64,000 nucleotides of DNA from positions 39,441-103,440 of the forward strand of contig NZ_JAHZSV010000017.1 in NCBI RefSeq assembly GCF_019457905.1, given 5' to 3'. The position numbers and the translations under genes were made by a program. This stretch comes from Flagellimonas abyssi (GTDB taxonomy: Bacteria; Bacteroidota; Bacteroidia; Flavobacteriales; Flavobacteriaceae). Positions 53,796 through 63,223 of this stretch are shown here, in pieces. The notes beneath the pieces were generated by a model. It was given only the letters and a program-made list of their open reading frames with translations. It was not told where the DNA came from and searched no databases. Position 1 is the stretch's first letter; every line of letters begins with the position of its first letter.

Positions 53796-54485
53796 ATGAA
53801 GACCTATTACATCGTTGGATTGTTCGCTATTTTATTTTTCGCATCCTGTAAAACGGAGCCAAAACAAAAAGAGGAGACCCAAGAAGCGGCCGAAACCGAT
53901 AAATCGGTCCCGGAACTTATTGCCGAAGCCCATGGTTTTGAAAACTGGTCGGCTGTGAAGGAAATCACATTTACCTTTAATGTAGATAGAGATTCCATGC
54001 ATTTTGAACGCAGTTGGGACTGGAAACCCAAGAGCAACATGGTAACGGCCATTTCGGGGCCCGACACCCTTACATACAATCGAAATTCCATGGACAGTAT
54101 TGCCCAAAAAACAAACAGTGGTTTTATCAATGACAGATATTGGTTGATGGCCCCTTTTAATTTGATGTGGGACTCCGGCAATTATACCTACGAACATACA
54201 GCTGAGGCCACCGCTCCAATCAGCAAAGAGCCTATGCAAAAGCTCACCATAGTGTATGCCAACGAAGGTGGTTACACTCCCGGTGATGCATATGATTTCT
54301 ATTTTAAGGACGATTATATAATTCGCGAGTGGGCCTATCGAAAATCCAACCAAGAAGAGCCCAACTTGGTCTCCACTTGGGAAGATTATGTAGAGATGCA
54401 GGGATTGCAGTTATCGAAGCAGCACAATCGTCCCGAAGGTGGCACCAACTTATATTTCACCGGGCTTACGGTAAGCAAGGAGTAA
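53796..54485 (+). CDS. Lipoprotein of unknown function (DUF6503-like)
   Basis: A 229-residue lipoprotein (lipobox FASC, Cys near 18) with an acidic linker (KQKEETQEAAETDK). The rest looks like a beta-rich lipoprotein-sorting-like fold (FNVDRDSMHFERSWDW, LMAPFNLMWDSG, YDFYFKDDYIIREW). DUF6503 or a similar domain is my best recollection, not a certain match. Divergent from the ECF sigma gene by 40 bases. Confidence 0.65.
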   Translation: MKTYYIVGLFAILFFASCKTEPKQKEETQEAAETDKSVPELIAEAHGFENWSAVKEITFTFNVDRDSMHFERSWDWKPKSNMVTAISGPDTLTYNRNSMDSIAQKTNSGFINDRYWLMAPFNLMWDSGNYTYEHTAEATAPISKEPMQKLTIVYANEGGYTPGDAYDFYFKDDYIIREWAYRKSNQEEPNLVSTWEDYVEMQGLQLSKQHNRPEGGTNLYFTGLTVSKE

Positions 54486-54620
54486 TAGCTTTCTTTGATT
54501 TTGTGGGCATAGTTTGCTCACAAAAAGCATTTTCAAAATTCTCCCCAGCGCTTAAAAATGATGTTTTCCATCGTTTATTTTCCTATTTCGGGAAATGAAA
54601 CTTTTGAAACAAAACTATAA

Positions 54621-56126
54621 ATGAGAATTAAAAACCTTATCATCCCATTATTTTGTCTGGTGACCATACATGTACAAGCACAGGATAATTGGCTCACCAA
54701 AAAACAAATAACAGAGGATGTTGAATTTTTGACCAAAACATTAAATGAAAAGTCTTCCTATGCTTATCTGAACGGTTTTGATTTCAACAAGGATTTTGAA
54801 AATTATCTTACATCGTTAAAAGATTCCACCCAACTTGAAAATTTCGGTTTGTTTATCACCAACACTTTGGCCAAAATCGGGGATAGACATTCCGCTTTAA
54901 ATGGCATTAGAGGCTACAGCCTAAACGAATCCTTATTCTTACCGTTTGTTTACGCACCTGTTAACGATAAAGTTGTTGTCCTGAATTATGATCAGGATAA
55001 AACCTTGAAAATCCTAAATCCCCGCTTCCCCTACCTCAAAAAGATTGATGGTCTCGACATAGATGAATTCTTGCAAAAAACGCGGCCAGAAGATATTAAG
55101 GCCCCCAAAGAGACCTATTTTACCCTAGCAGTTCGCGACATTAGGGACATACAAAAAAATTACATCCTATTGGACAAAGCACTACCGAAAGAAATCGAAT
55201 TAACCCTTTCGGACGATTTATTCCAAAATGACACAACTTTAATCGTTCCTGTAATAGGTAAATCAGAACGGCAAAGACCATGGGATGAAAAATTTGAAAG
55301 GGACTATCTTTTTATAAAGGACGAGGACTTCAACCAACCCGAAATTATTGATGGTCTATTTAGTTTGGACGACCAAATCGCATACATCAAATTACCGGAA
55401 ATGGTACGTAAGGATGAAGCTCCCCTACTTTTTGAGAAAGTCAATTCATTTATGAAATCGATTCGAAACGACAGCGAAGCCCTAATTATCGATGTCAGGG
55501 CCAATGGTGGCGGAACACGGGACTTGTTATATGAGTTTGCAAAATATTTGATTCACCCTGACTCCGTTCATGTTATAAATGTAGTCAAGCAAAGAGGGCC
55601 ACTCCCCTTGCCAAAAGATTATAAAGAAAGCCTACACAGCCGATTTTTATATTCTTTTTCGGAATTGAATGACAGGGAACAGAAAAAGGTAACTGGGTTT
55701 TTGAAAAATTTCAACCCAATGTATGAATTGGATAACGCAAAGTACAGCGAATATCATTTTGGATTGTTGAATGGAGAGAAATTATCCACTGAAGGACTGT
55801 ACTACAACAAGCCTATCTATATTTTGGCCAACGAAAAAACTTTTAGTGCCGCATCTGTTTTCGTCTCTGATTTCAAAGGAATTCCGAATATAAAAATTGT
55901 TGGGGTGACAACGGATGGTTCTAGTGGCAATAGCAATTGGGTCGACCTCCCAAATTCAAAATTGTTCGGGAAAATCAGTACAATGGTCTCCTTTCAAAAA
56001 AATGGAAAGGTTTTGGACGGTTACGGAACAACACCTGATATAAAAATAGAAAGGGACATGAACCAAGTGCTTTGGCAATCGGACACACAACTTGAAAAGT
56101 TAAGAGCCCTGATAAAGGAAAAATAA
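54621..56126 (+). CDS. S41-family peptidase
   Basis: A 501-residue secreted protein with a signal peptide (to about residue 20). It has the tail-specific protease fold: EALIIDVRANGGG and the catalytic Ser segment EKTFSAASVFVSDFKG, and the C-terminal YGTTPDIKIE. There is no clear PDZ domain. The upstream gap of 135 bases has no recognised element. Substrate unknown. Confidence 0.9.
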   Translation: MRIKNLIIPLFCLVTIHVQAQDNWLTKKQITEDVEFLTKTLNEKSSYAYLNGFDFNKDFENYLTSLKDSTQLENFGLFITNTLAKIGDRHSALNGIRGYSLNESLFLPFVYAPVNDKVVVLNYDQDKTLKILNPRFPYLKKIDGLDIDEFLQKTRPEDIKAPKETYFTLAVRDIRDIQKNYILLDKALPKEIELTLSDDLFQNDTTLIVPVIGKSERQRPWDEKFERDYLFIKDEDFNQPEIIDGLFSLDDQIAYIKLPEMVRKDEAPLLFEKVNSFMKSIRNDSEALIIDVRANGGGTRDLLYEFAKYLIHPDSVHVINVVKQRGPLPLPKDYKESLHSRFLYSFSELNDREQKKVTGFLKNFNPMYELDNAKYSEYHFGLLNGEKLSTEGLYYNKPIYILANEKTFSAASVFVSDFKGIPNIKIVGVTTDGSSGNSNWVDLPNSKLFGKISTMVSFQKNGKVLDGYGTTPDIKIERDMNQVLWQSDTQLEKLRALIKEK

Positions 56127-56255
56127 CTGTCATCTAAGAAGTTGGTATGGCCGGAAACTGATAACTTAGAAAATCATATAACCTGCAATCGGCCAAATAA
56201 TTCGTTACAGTTATGGAACATTGATCAATTCTGATATGAGCACATACAATTGATT

Positions 56256-57404
56256 TTATTTCCCCCTCCTTCGCAGAAAAAATGTAATCCCAAAAACCAA
56301 AAGGGCCATACACAGCAACAAGACAAAGCTATAGTTTAGAGAGGCACTTTCTGCAATAAACCCTAGAATAACAGGCCCCAACAAAAATCCGATATACCCG
56401 AACCCAGCTATAAAAGCAACACCTTGGGAAGAATCCACCCCTTTTACATTCCCTCCGATACGGAACAATTCGGGTACTATGACCGAAAAGCCAAGACCGT
56501 TAAGAGCAAATCCAATTATGGACCAAGTAGTGTTTTGTGTCAGCACCAAAACAAAACCAATAGCAGCAATTAGTGCTCCCAACCCTACTATTCTTATGGG
56601 CCCAATTTTTGCGCTGATACCATCGCCCAGAAACCGACCTAAGGTCATAGTTGTGGAAAATGCCAAGAATCCCGCACCAATAAGCAGCTCTGGTGCCATG
56701 GTCATTTCTTTGAGGTAAAGTGCGCTCCAATCTATAATGGCACCTTCGCTACCAAAGGATACAAACCCAATAATGCCAAGCAAAAGCAACGGCTTGAACA
56801 ATTTTAGACTGAAAGGCTCCTTCTCTACTGGAGCGGCAACCACTTGGATATAATGTTTCTTTAGAAAAAAATTGATGATAAATACCAACACCACGGTAAC
56901 GCCCATGTGCAACACAGGGTTTCCAATCACAGGAATCAGGAAACTGCCCAGGCCTACCAAAATACCGCCCAAACTAAAAAAGCCATGGGCCGCGGACATA
57001 AAGTTTTGTTTGTCTTCCTTTTCAATCTCGGTGACCAAAGTGTTTATGGCTATATCTATAAATCCATTGCTCGCCCCAAAAAGGTACAAAGCTGCCATCA
57101 GCATATAATAATTGGGAGCCATTAGCGGCAACATTGCTGTTACCGAAGCAAATATTACCCCGTACCATGACGACCTTCCGACCCCAAATTTATTGATGAC
57201 CTTGGAAGCCACAGGGAAAATAGTGAAAACCCCCAGCGACAAGCAGAACAGGGCTATGCCCAAATCTGCTTTATTTATATCCAGTTTTTCCTTTACGGTG
57301 GGAATATAAATGGCCCATGTCCCAAACCAAATATTGATACTGGTAAATACCCATGCCACTCCAAAATATCTTGGATTGGACAGAATAAGCCATAGGGATT
57401 TCAT
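56256..57404 (-). CDS. MFS transporter
   Basis: A 382-residue protein with about 12 membrane helices, of the sugar/drug MFS type (NAFCLSLGVFTIF-like second helix, here ALFCLSLGVFTIFPVASK, and RFLGDGISAKIGPIRIVG between helices). Substrate unknown. It starts 41 bases after kynureninase on the same strand, so it might export or import a kynurenine-pathway compound. Confidence 0.88.
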   Translation of the reverse strand: MKSLWLILSNPRYFGVAWVFTSINIWFGTWAIYIPTVKEKLDINKADLGIALFCLSLGVFTIFPVASKVINKFGVGRSSWYGVIFASVTAMLPLMAPNYYMLMAALYLFGASNGFIDIAINTLVTEIEKEDKQNFMSAAHGFFSLGGILVGLGSFLIPVIGNPVLHMGVTVVLVFIINFFLKKHYIQVVAAPVEKEPFSLKLFKPLLLLGIIGFVSFGSEGAIIDWSALYLKEMTMAPELLIGAGFLAFSTTMTLGRFLGDGISAKIGPIRIVGLGALIAAIGFVLVLTQNTTWSIIGFALNGLGFSVIVPELFRIGGNVKGVDSSQGVAFIAGFGYIGFLLGPVILGFIAESASLNYSFVLLLCMALLVFGITFFLRRRGK

Positions 57405-57445
57405 CTAATGGTGGTGTTTAGTCGGTTCATTTAGTGCATTGGTTC

Positions 57446-58714
57446 TTATTTGCTCTGTATACCCTCTTTTAAGATTTGTCCAAAACGATACATATCCTCA
57501 TACGAACAGTACAATGGAGCAGGTGCCAGTCGGATAACATTCGGCTCCCTCCAATCGGTGATCACACCTTTTTTCATTAAATAGTCAAAAATGGATTTCC
57601 CTTCGCCGTGCAAAAACACGGAGAGTTGACATCCTCTGTCCGCAGGAGTGATAATTTCAAATGTGCTATCTACTTCCTTATCTATCTCGTGGAGTACATA
57701 TTCCAGATAGGCCACAATGGTCTTTTGTTTTTCGATTAGTGCATCCATACCCACTTCATCAAATAGTTCCAGAGAGGCCAAATAGGGAGCTACGGACAAA
57801 ATGGGCGGATTGCTCAGTTGCCATGCGTCGGCGGTTTCAATAGGGTCGAACTCCGGCTTCATTAAAAAACGTGTCTCTTTTTTGGTTCCCCACCAGCCTT
57901 CAAAACGGGGGATGTCCTCTTTGCCCAAGTGTTTTTCGTGCACAAAGACTCCCGATGCGTTCCCCGGGCCACTGTTCATGTATTTATAGCTGCACCAAGC
58001 GGCAAAATCAGCACCCCAATCGTGCAGGTTCAATTTGATGTTTCCAACGCCGTGGGCCAAATCCCAACCAACAAAGGCACCAACATCCTTGCCTGCTTTG
58101 GTAATGGTTTTCATATCCAATACTTGCCCATTATAATAATTGACACCACCCATCAACACCAAAGCCAGCTCATCCCCCACTTCATTTATTTTTTGGATGA
58201 TATCCCCGGTACGCCATGCATGTTCCCCATCTCGTTTTTTCACTTCTACTATGGCATCCTCGGGATTCAGTCCGTGATAACGCACCTGACTTTGCAACAT
58301 ATATTGGTCGGACGGAAACGCCTTCTCTTCGCAGATTATCTTGAACCGTTTTTCGGTGGGTCGGTAAAAGGACACCATCAACAAATGAAGGTTTACGGTT
58401 AGGGTGTTCATCACCGAAATTTCCTTGGGTTTTGCCCCTACGACCTTACCCAAACCCTCGGCCAGTCTTTCGTGATAGTCCCACCAAGGCTTATCAGCAT
58501 AAAAGTGTCCTTCGACAGCGAGCTCTCGCCAGTCCTTCATAACCTCATCAACAAACTTTTGGGTACGTTTGGGTTGAAGCCCAAGTGAGTTGCCCGTAAA
58601 ATAGATTACATCCTTTCCGTTGACTTGTGGATAGTGGAATTCATTTCTATAGGAAGCCAATGCATCGGAAGCATCGAGCTTTTTGGCATATTCAAGCGTA
58701 TTCTCGAATGTCAT
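57446..58714 (-). CDS. kynU: Kynureninase
   Basis: PLP enzyme that cleaves kynurenine or 3-hydroxykynurenine to (3-hydroxy)anthranilate and alanine. The 422-residue protein has YFTGNSLGLQPKRT, VGWDLAHGVGN, and the PLP lysine in AWCSYKYMNSGPG. With kmo (46801-48150) it gives two steps of the route. A TATTTTTG box at 58732-58739 with a TTG 22 bases upstream is a fair promoter. Confidence 0.95.
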   Translation of the reverse strand: MTFENTLEYAKKLDASDALASYRNEFHYPQVNGKDVIYFTGNSLGLQPKRTQKFVDEVMKDWRELAVEGHFYADKPWWDYHERLAEGLGKVVGAKPKEISVMNTLTVNLHLLMVSFYRPTEKRFKIICEEKAFPSDQYMLQSQVRYHGLNPEDAIVEVKKRDGEHAWRTGDIIQKINEVGDELALVLMGGVNYYNGQVLDMKTITKAGKDVGAFVGWDLAHGVGNIKLNLHDWGADFAAWCSYKYMNSGPGNASGVFVHEKHLGKEDIPRFEGWWGTKKETRFLMKPEFDPIETADAWQLSNPPILSVAPYLASLELFDEVGMDALIEKQKTIVAYLEYVLHEIDKEVDSTFEIITPADRGCQLSVFLHGEGKSIFDYLMKKGVITDWREPNVIRLAPAPLYCSYEDMYRFGQILKEGIQSK

Positions 58715-58731
58715 TCTATTTTGGTTTTCAT

Positions 58732-58764
58732 CAAAAATACAATTTGTAGCAGTAATGTGATCAA
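58732..58764 (-). promoter_or_regulatory. Putative kynU promoter
   Basis: On the minus strand, TATTTTTG (58732-58739) is preceded by TTG at 58762-58764 with a 22-base spacing, within the 17-23 range for the Bacteroidota consensus. It lies about 18 bases before the start. Confidence 0.55.
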
Positions 58765-58771
58765 AAGAAAA

Positions 58772-59257
58772 TTACTCCAAACGCATTTCGATGATGTGCT
58801 TTTTAAATCCTACTTTTTCATAAGCCTTGATTGCCGGTAGGTTTTCATTGTAGACCGTCAATCGGATTTCCTTATAACCTTGGTCCAGGGACCATTGTTT
58901 AAGCCCATCCACAATCTGAGCATTGATTCCCTTCCCCCGAAAATTTTCATCGGTATACATAAAACCCAAATATGCGTAAAACTCATGGTCCAGATAATGC
59001 CTTGCTCTTTTGGGAATGGCGTAGCCAGAAGCCACGACCCCACCATCTATCTCTGCGACCAAAACACATGCTTTTGTATCCTGAATCATTTCTCCAATAT
59101 CGTAATAACTGATAGGTCCTTCTTTTATAGTAACATCAAAAGGACGCTCTGCCTTTATGATTTCCTGTTCAAAGTTGAGGAGCTTGGGCAAGTCTTCCAA
59201 TGTGGCGGTTCGTATACTTACCTTTGGTAACGTCATGAGGTTCTTTTGTTTTATCAA
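58772..59257 (-). CDS. GNAT-family N-acetyltransferase
   Basis: A 161-residue GNAT protein (start 59257, or ATG 59236, MTLPKVSIRTAT). The acetyl-CoA motif is FRGKGINAQIVDGLKQW, followed by KEIRLTVYNENLPAIKAYEK. The substrate is unknown. It is on the kynU strand, 57 bases upstream, but the kynU promoter lies between. Confidence 0.88.
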   Translation of the reverse strand: MIKQKNLMTLPKVSIRTATLEDLPKLLNFEQEIIKAERPFDVTIKEGPISYYDIGEMIQDTKACVLVAEIDGGVVASGYAIPKRARHYLDHEFYAYLGFMYTDENFRGKGINAQIVDGLKQWSLDQGYKEIRLTVYNENLPAIKAYEKVGFKKHIIEMRLE

Positions 59258-59280
59258 GCAGTCAATGTAGTTCTTTTCTA

Positions 59281-59288
59281 TATTTTTG
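59281..59288 (+). promoter_or_regulatory. Putative -7 box for the O-methyltransferase gene
   Basis: TATTTTTG, 13 bases before the ATG at 59302; fits TAnnTTTG. Confidence 0.45.
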
Positions 59289-59301
59289 CGAAAAATATAT
59301 C

Positions 59302-59943
59302 ATGCATTTCCTATCGCCCATTTTGGAGAGTTATATTGCCAACAGTTCGGAGGACGAGCCCAAATTATTGCAGGAACTTACCCGAGAAACGCACTTAAAG
59401 GTGGTGCAGCCCAGAATGATCACCGGGCATTTTCAAGGTAGGGTGTTAAGCATGTTGTCCAAGGTCATCAACCCCAAATATATTTTGGAAATTGGCACCT
59501 ACACGGGCTATTCGGCCTTGTGTTTGGCGGAAGGGCTTCAAAAAGATGGGAAACTGCATACCATTGAGGTGAACGAGGAACTCCATGAAATGCAGCGCAG
59601 GTATTTTGACAGAAGCGGGTTTGGCCCTCAAATCAAACAACATATTGGAGATGCACTTGATATTGTTCCCGAGCTTGACCCAACTTTTGACCTTGTTTTT
59701 ATTGATGCGCAAAAGGTAAACTACGATGCCTATTTTGAAGCTGTCATCCAAAAAACGAGACCTGGCAGTGTTATTCTTTCTGACAATGTGCTGTGGTCCG
59801 GAAAAGTGGTGGAACCGTTACAAAAATCGGACAGGGCCACTGCTGTATTGCTCGAATACAATCAAAAATTAAAAGAAGATCCTAGAGTGGAAACCGTATT
59901 GTTGCCCATTAGGGACGGACTGACGTTGAGTAGGGTGCTATAA
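59302..59943 (+). CDS. SAM-dependent O-methyltransferase
   Basis: A 213-residue class I methyltransferase of the catechol/caffeoyl-CoA type. ILEIGTYTGYSALCLAEGL is SAM-binding motif I, LVFIDAQKVNYD the metal-binding/acidic loop, and ILSDNVLWSGKVVEP the catalytic segment. A small-molecule hydroxyl acceptor is likely but unknown. It overlaps convergent PAP2 by 35 bases. Confidence 0.92.
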   Translation: MHFLSPILESYIANSSEDEPKLLQELTRETHLKVVQPRMITGHFQGRVLSMLSKVINPKYILEIGTYTGYSALCLAEGLQKDGKLHTIEVNEELHEMQRRYFDRSGFGPQIKQHIGDALDIVPELDPTFDLVFIDAQKVNYDAYFEAVIQKTRPGSVILSDNVLWSGKVVEPLQKSDRATAVLLEYNQKLKEDPRVETVLLPIRDGLTLSRVL

Positions 59944-60481
59944 ATCGTTGGTAAATCCAGAAGAAAAGTAATCCGGACAAAATCCCAACTATCATTCCAA
60001 CGATAATATCAATGGGGAAATGCACGCCTACGTAAATACGGCTCATGGCAAACAATAGAGGCCAGATAAAAAAGAGGGTCGCCCATTTTACCTTATGTCT
60101 TAAAAAGAGAAATACCAATGTGGTTATAGAAAATGAACTGGAGGCATGGCCAGAGAAAAAGCTATAATCCGTTGGACTTTTCAAAATACGGATCAGGGTG
60201 TTGATCTCTTCCGTATTATTGGGCCTTAGCCTAGCCACCGACACCTTGGTGATATGGGTAATGGCCGTGATAAAGACCACCAAGCCCAGCACGGTGAGAA
60301 ACTTGTACAAAGCTTCGGTTTTGGAAAACTTCAGGTAAAAAAGAAGGAGAAAAAGGATAAATAATGGTATCCAAGTGGAAATATTGGTAACGGTAGACCA
60401 GAAAACGTCGTAATCCTCTATGCCCAGTGCGTTGAGATAAACAAAAGTGTCCCTATCCCATTTGAGCAATTTTTCCAACAT
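59909..60481 (-). CDS. PAP2-family lipid phosphatase
   Basis: A 190-residue membrane phosphatase with the three PAP2 motifs: KVSVARLRP, YSFFSGHASSSF and SRIYVGVHFPIDIIVG. About five helices. It should act on a lipid diphosphate or phosphate (e.g. undecaprenyl diphosphate or phosphatidylglycerol phosphate). Its last twelve codons lie over the 3' end of the O-methyltransferase gene. It follows TatA/B by 6 bases. Confidence 0.93.
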   Translation of the reverse strand: MLEKLLKWDRDTFVYLNALGIEDYDVFWSTVTNISTWIPLFILFLLLFYLKFSKTEALYKFLTVLGLVVFITAITHITKVSVARLRPNNTEEINTLIRILKSPTDYSFFSGHASSSFSITTLVFLFLRHKVKWATLFFIWPLLFAMSRIYVGVHFPIDIIVGMIVGILSGLLFFWIYQRFIAPYSTSVRP

Positions 60482-60487
60482 AGAATT

Positions 60488-60763
60488 CTACTTGTTCAGA
60501 TCTCTTTTGATGGAACCGGAAACTTCGTTCACATTCTTCTTTACATCGTCGATTTCCTTACGGATGTTCTTTGTGAAATCGGTATCCACATCATCCGCAC
60601 TTTTCTGTATTTCCCGTTTAATATCGTCCGTTGCGTCCTTAAGTTGACGCATTCCTTTCCCGAGGCCCTTGGCGATACCGGGAATCTTGTCCGCACCAAA
60701 CACCATCACCACTATAAATAGGATGAAAAAAATCTCGGCTCCACTAATAAATAGAAATTGCAT
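60488..60763 (-). CDS. Sec-independent translocase subunit TatA/TatB
   Basis: A 91-residue TatA/B-type protein with an N-terminal membrane helix (IFFILFIVVMVFGADKIPG), the amphipathic helix (IAKGLGKGMRQLKDATDDIK) and a charged tail. It supports export of folded Tat substrates such as the GH109-like protein here. No tatC is in the window, and TatA versus TatB is undecided. Confidence 0.9.
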   Translation of the reverse strand: MQFLFISGAEIFFILFIVVMVFGADKIPGIAKGLGKGMRQLKDATDDIKREIQKSADDVDTDFTKNIRKEIDDVKKNVNEVSGSIKRDLNK

Positions 60764-60803
60764 GGCACAAATATAATCAGAACTTCATTCCAAAATAAAA
60801 AAA

Positions 60804-60823
60804 GCCCCGTGAAATCACGGGGC
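60804..60823 (-). terminator. Terminator of the M1 peptidase gene
   Basis: GCCCCGTG-AAAT-CACGGGGC between the M1 peptidase stop and tatA/B, followed on the minus strand by a T run. A strong rho-independent signal for the minus-strand gene. Confidence 0.9.
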
Positions 60824-60843
60824 TCTTAACATAGTTTTTTATG

Positions 60844-63162
60844 TTACCTGTCTCCTTTGATATTTTCCTTGAATTTATCAAAGTCGGACTTCTCGTCTTT
60901 CTTGGGCCAAGCGTTGTTGGTAGTGTCGATATCCGCAGTTTCCAATTTTGGATCTACTACAATCCCCACCAATTCTTTTTGGGTGGCCATTACCCGTTTT
61001 ACCTCAGCATCGTTCTTTCTCCAGATTTCTGGTGGATACGTGATGTTCTCGGTAGTTCCATCCGCGTAGGTATACTCTACGATCAATGGCATTGGTATTC
61101 CTCCTGGCTTATCAAAAGTGATCTCGTAAAAATACTTTGGCTCCTTGACCTGGGCTCTTTCGGCTTCGGTCATGTTATCCATCATAAATTCCTTAAGGTT
61201 TTTGGAAGTCTCGGTCGGGGATTTTCCTTTTAGCTCCGGAGCAAAGTCCTCACTATCTTCCTCGGCCAAATATACCAATGGTGGTAGGTCGGCTTCGGTA
61301 AGGTTTCTATCGGCCATATATTTTTCCATTTCCTTGGTAGGCTTGTTGGACACATAGTATTTTTTAACACCGGATACACCGATATCTACATAATCGGTAG
61401 TGTAGAACCAGCTTCTCCAGAACCAATCCAAATCCACTGCGGAAGCATCTTCCATGGTGCGGAAGAAATCCTCTGGGGTCGGATGCTTGAACATCCAACG
61501 TTGGGCGTAGGTTTGGAAAGCATGATCGAACAATTCTTCTCCCATTACGGTTTCCCTTAAGATATTAAGTGCCGTTGCCGGTTTACCGTAGGCGTTTGGA
61601 CCCAATTGATACACATTTTCCGGGTTGGACATGATAGGGGAAATGTAACTTTGGTCTCCTGCCATATAAGGCACAATATCCGCTGCTTTTCCTCTTCTTG
61701 ATGGATATTCGCTGTTGGGGGCTATCACTTCAGGATAGTTTTTACCGAATTCCTGTTCTGCCAAATATTGGGCAAAGGTGTTGATTCCTTCATCCATCCA
61801 TCCCCATTGACGCTCATCGGAATTAACGATCATAGGAAAGTAATTATGGCCGACCTCGTGGATGATCACACTGATCATTCCATATTTTACCCTGTCGGAA
61901 TACGTACCATCCTCATTCGGACGTCCGTAGTTCCAGCAAATCATCGGATATTCCATTCCCTGGTTCTTTGCGTGAACGGAAATGGCTTTGTGGTAAGGGT
62001 AATCAAAAGTATGCTTTGAATAGGTCTGCAAGGTCTGCACCACGGCTTTGGTGGACAGTTCCTCCCAAAGTGGGTTTCCTTCTTTTGGATAAAGGGAAAC
62101 TGCCATTACATCTTTGTTGCCTATTTTAACGGCCTGCATGTCCCAAACAAATTTTCTGGACGAGGCAAATGCGTAATCCCTCACATTGGCTGCTTTGAAC
62201 TTCCATGTCTTGGTGTCGGTAGAAAACCCTTTTTCCGCTGCTTCTGCCTCTTCTTGGGTTACAATGATCACGGGCTTATCGTATGATTTTTTGGCCTGCT
62301 TGTAACGCTTCATCATTTCTTTGGAGAACACTTCATCTCTGTTTTGAAGTTCTCCTGTTGCATCCAATACGTGGTCTGCAGGTACAGTGATGCTTACTTC
62401 GTAGTTACCAAATGGCAACGCGAACTCTCCGCTTCCCCAGAACTGGTGGTTCTGCCATCCCTCTACATCGCTGTAAACGGCCATTCTTGGGAAAAACTGT
62501 GCGATGACATAAGCACGGTTCCCGTCTTTTGGAAAATACTCGTAACCGGAACGTGCCCTATCCACAGTATGGTCTGGAATATTGTACCACCATTTGATGG
62601 AGAATGAAACTTTCTCCCCGCTTTTTAACGGTTCGGGGATATTGATCCTCATCATGGTCTGGTTGATGGTGTAAGACAATGGCTTTCCGCTGGCATCGGT
62701 AACCGATTGTATATTGAAACCACCATCGAACGGCTCACTTATATAGGTCTGGGCAAAGTTGTCCGCCGTATAGGCGATATTTACACCATTGCCGTCCCGC
62801 AAAGGAGACTTAGAATCTTTGGCCCGCACGTTTTGATCTAATTGCACCCAAAGAAACTCCAAATCGTCCGGCGAATTATTCTGGTACGTAATCGTTTCTT
62901 CCCCACTGATCTTCGCGTTCTTGTCATCCAACTGGATGTCCATTACGTAGTCCGCCTGCTGTTGATAATAATCAGGGCCTGGGGCACCTGAGGCGGAACG
63001 GTACGTGTTGGGAGTGGAAAACTCCTCATACAATTGTTTGAATCTACTTTGGTTGTAATGACCGGGCTCCCGCTTTTCTTTCACGTCCCCTTCTTCTTGA
63101 GCCATAACGACGGCTCCAACAAGGAACAAGACAGAAGCTAAGCAATACTTGAATCTGTTCAT
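60844..63162 (-). CDS. Secreted M1-family metallopeptidase
   Basis: A 772-residue protein from ATG 63162 (MNRFKYCLASVLFLVGAVVMAQ, a signal peptide); an in-frame ATG at 63198 adds 12 residues without function. The zinc site is IIHEVGHNYFP (H-E-x-x-H) and the third ligand Glu in GWMDEGINTFAQY. QGMEYPMI takes the place of the G-A-M-E-N motif. It is an exported aminopeptidase-like enzyme, with a long C-terminal part. The DUF6702-like gene lies 61 bases upstream of this start on the same strand, a pairing common in related genomes. Confidence 0.93.
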   Translation of the reverse strand: MNRFKYCLASVLFLVGAVVMAQEEGDVKEKREPGHYNQSRFKQLYEEFSTPNTYRSASGAPGPDYYQQQADYVMDIQLDDKNAKISGEETITYQNNSPDDLEFLWVQLDQNVRAKDSKSPLRDGNGVNIAYTADNFAQTYISEPFDGGFNIQSVTDASGKPLSYTINQTMMRINIPEPLKSGEKVSFSIKWWYNIPDHTVDRARSGYEYFPKDGNRAYVIAQFFPRMAVYSDVEGWQNHQFWGSGEFALPFGNYEVSITVPADHVLDATGELQNRDEVFSKEMMKRYKQAKKSYDKPVIIVTQEEAEAAEKGFSTDTKTWKFKAANVRDYAFASSRKFVWDMQAVKIGNKDVMAVSLYPKEGNPLWEELSTKAVVQTLQTYSKHTFDYPYHKAISVHAKNQGMEYPMICWNYGRPNEDGTYSDRVKYGMISVIIHEVGHNYFPMIVNSDERQWGWMDEGINTFAQYLAEQEFGKNYPEVIAPNSEYPSRRGKAADIVPYMAGDQSYISPIMSNPENVYQLGPNAYGKPATALNILRETVMGEELFDHAFQTYAQRWMFKHPTPEDFFRTMEDASAVDLDWFWRSWFYTTDYVDIGVSGVKKYYVSNKPTKEMEKYMADRNLTEADLPPLVYLAEEDSEDFAPELKGKSPTETSKNLKEFMMDNMTEAERAQVKEPKYFYEITFDKPGGIPMPLIVEYTYADGTTENITYPPEIWRKNDAEVKRVMATQKELVGIVVDPKLETADIDTTNNAWPKKDEKSDFDKFKENIKGDR

Positions 63163-63223
63163 TTTTTTATCTGATTTAATAGCGGTGAAAAATAACATAT
63201 TTTAACCAATTGTTAAGAATACA

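Noticed and set aside
53832..54353. 173-codon minus-strand frame under the lipoprotein gene
   Set aside because: Antisense to a lipoprotein with a clear signal peptide; no domain recognised.
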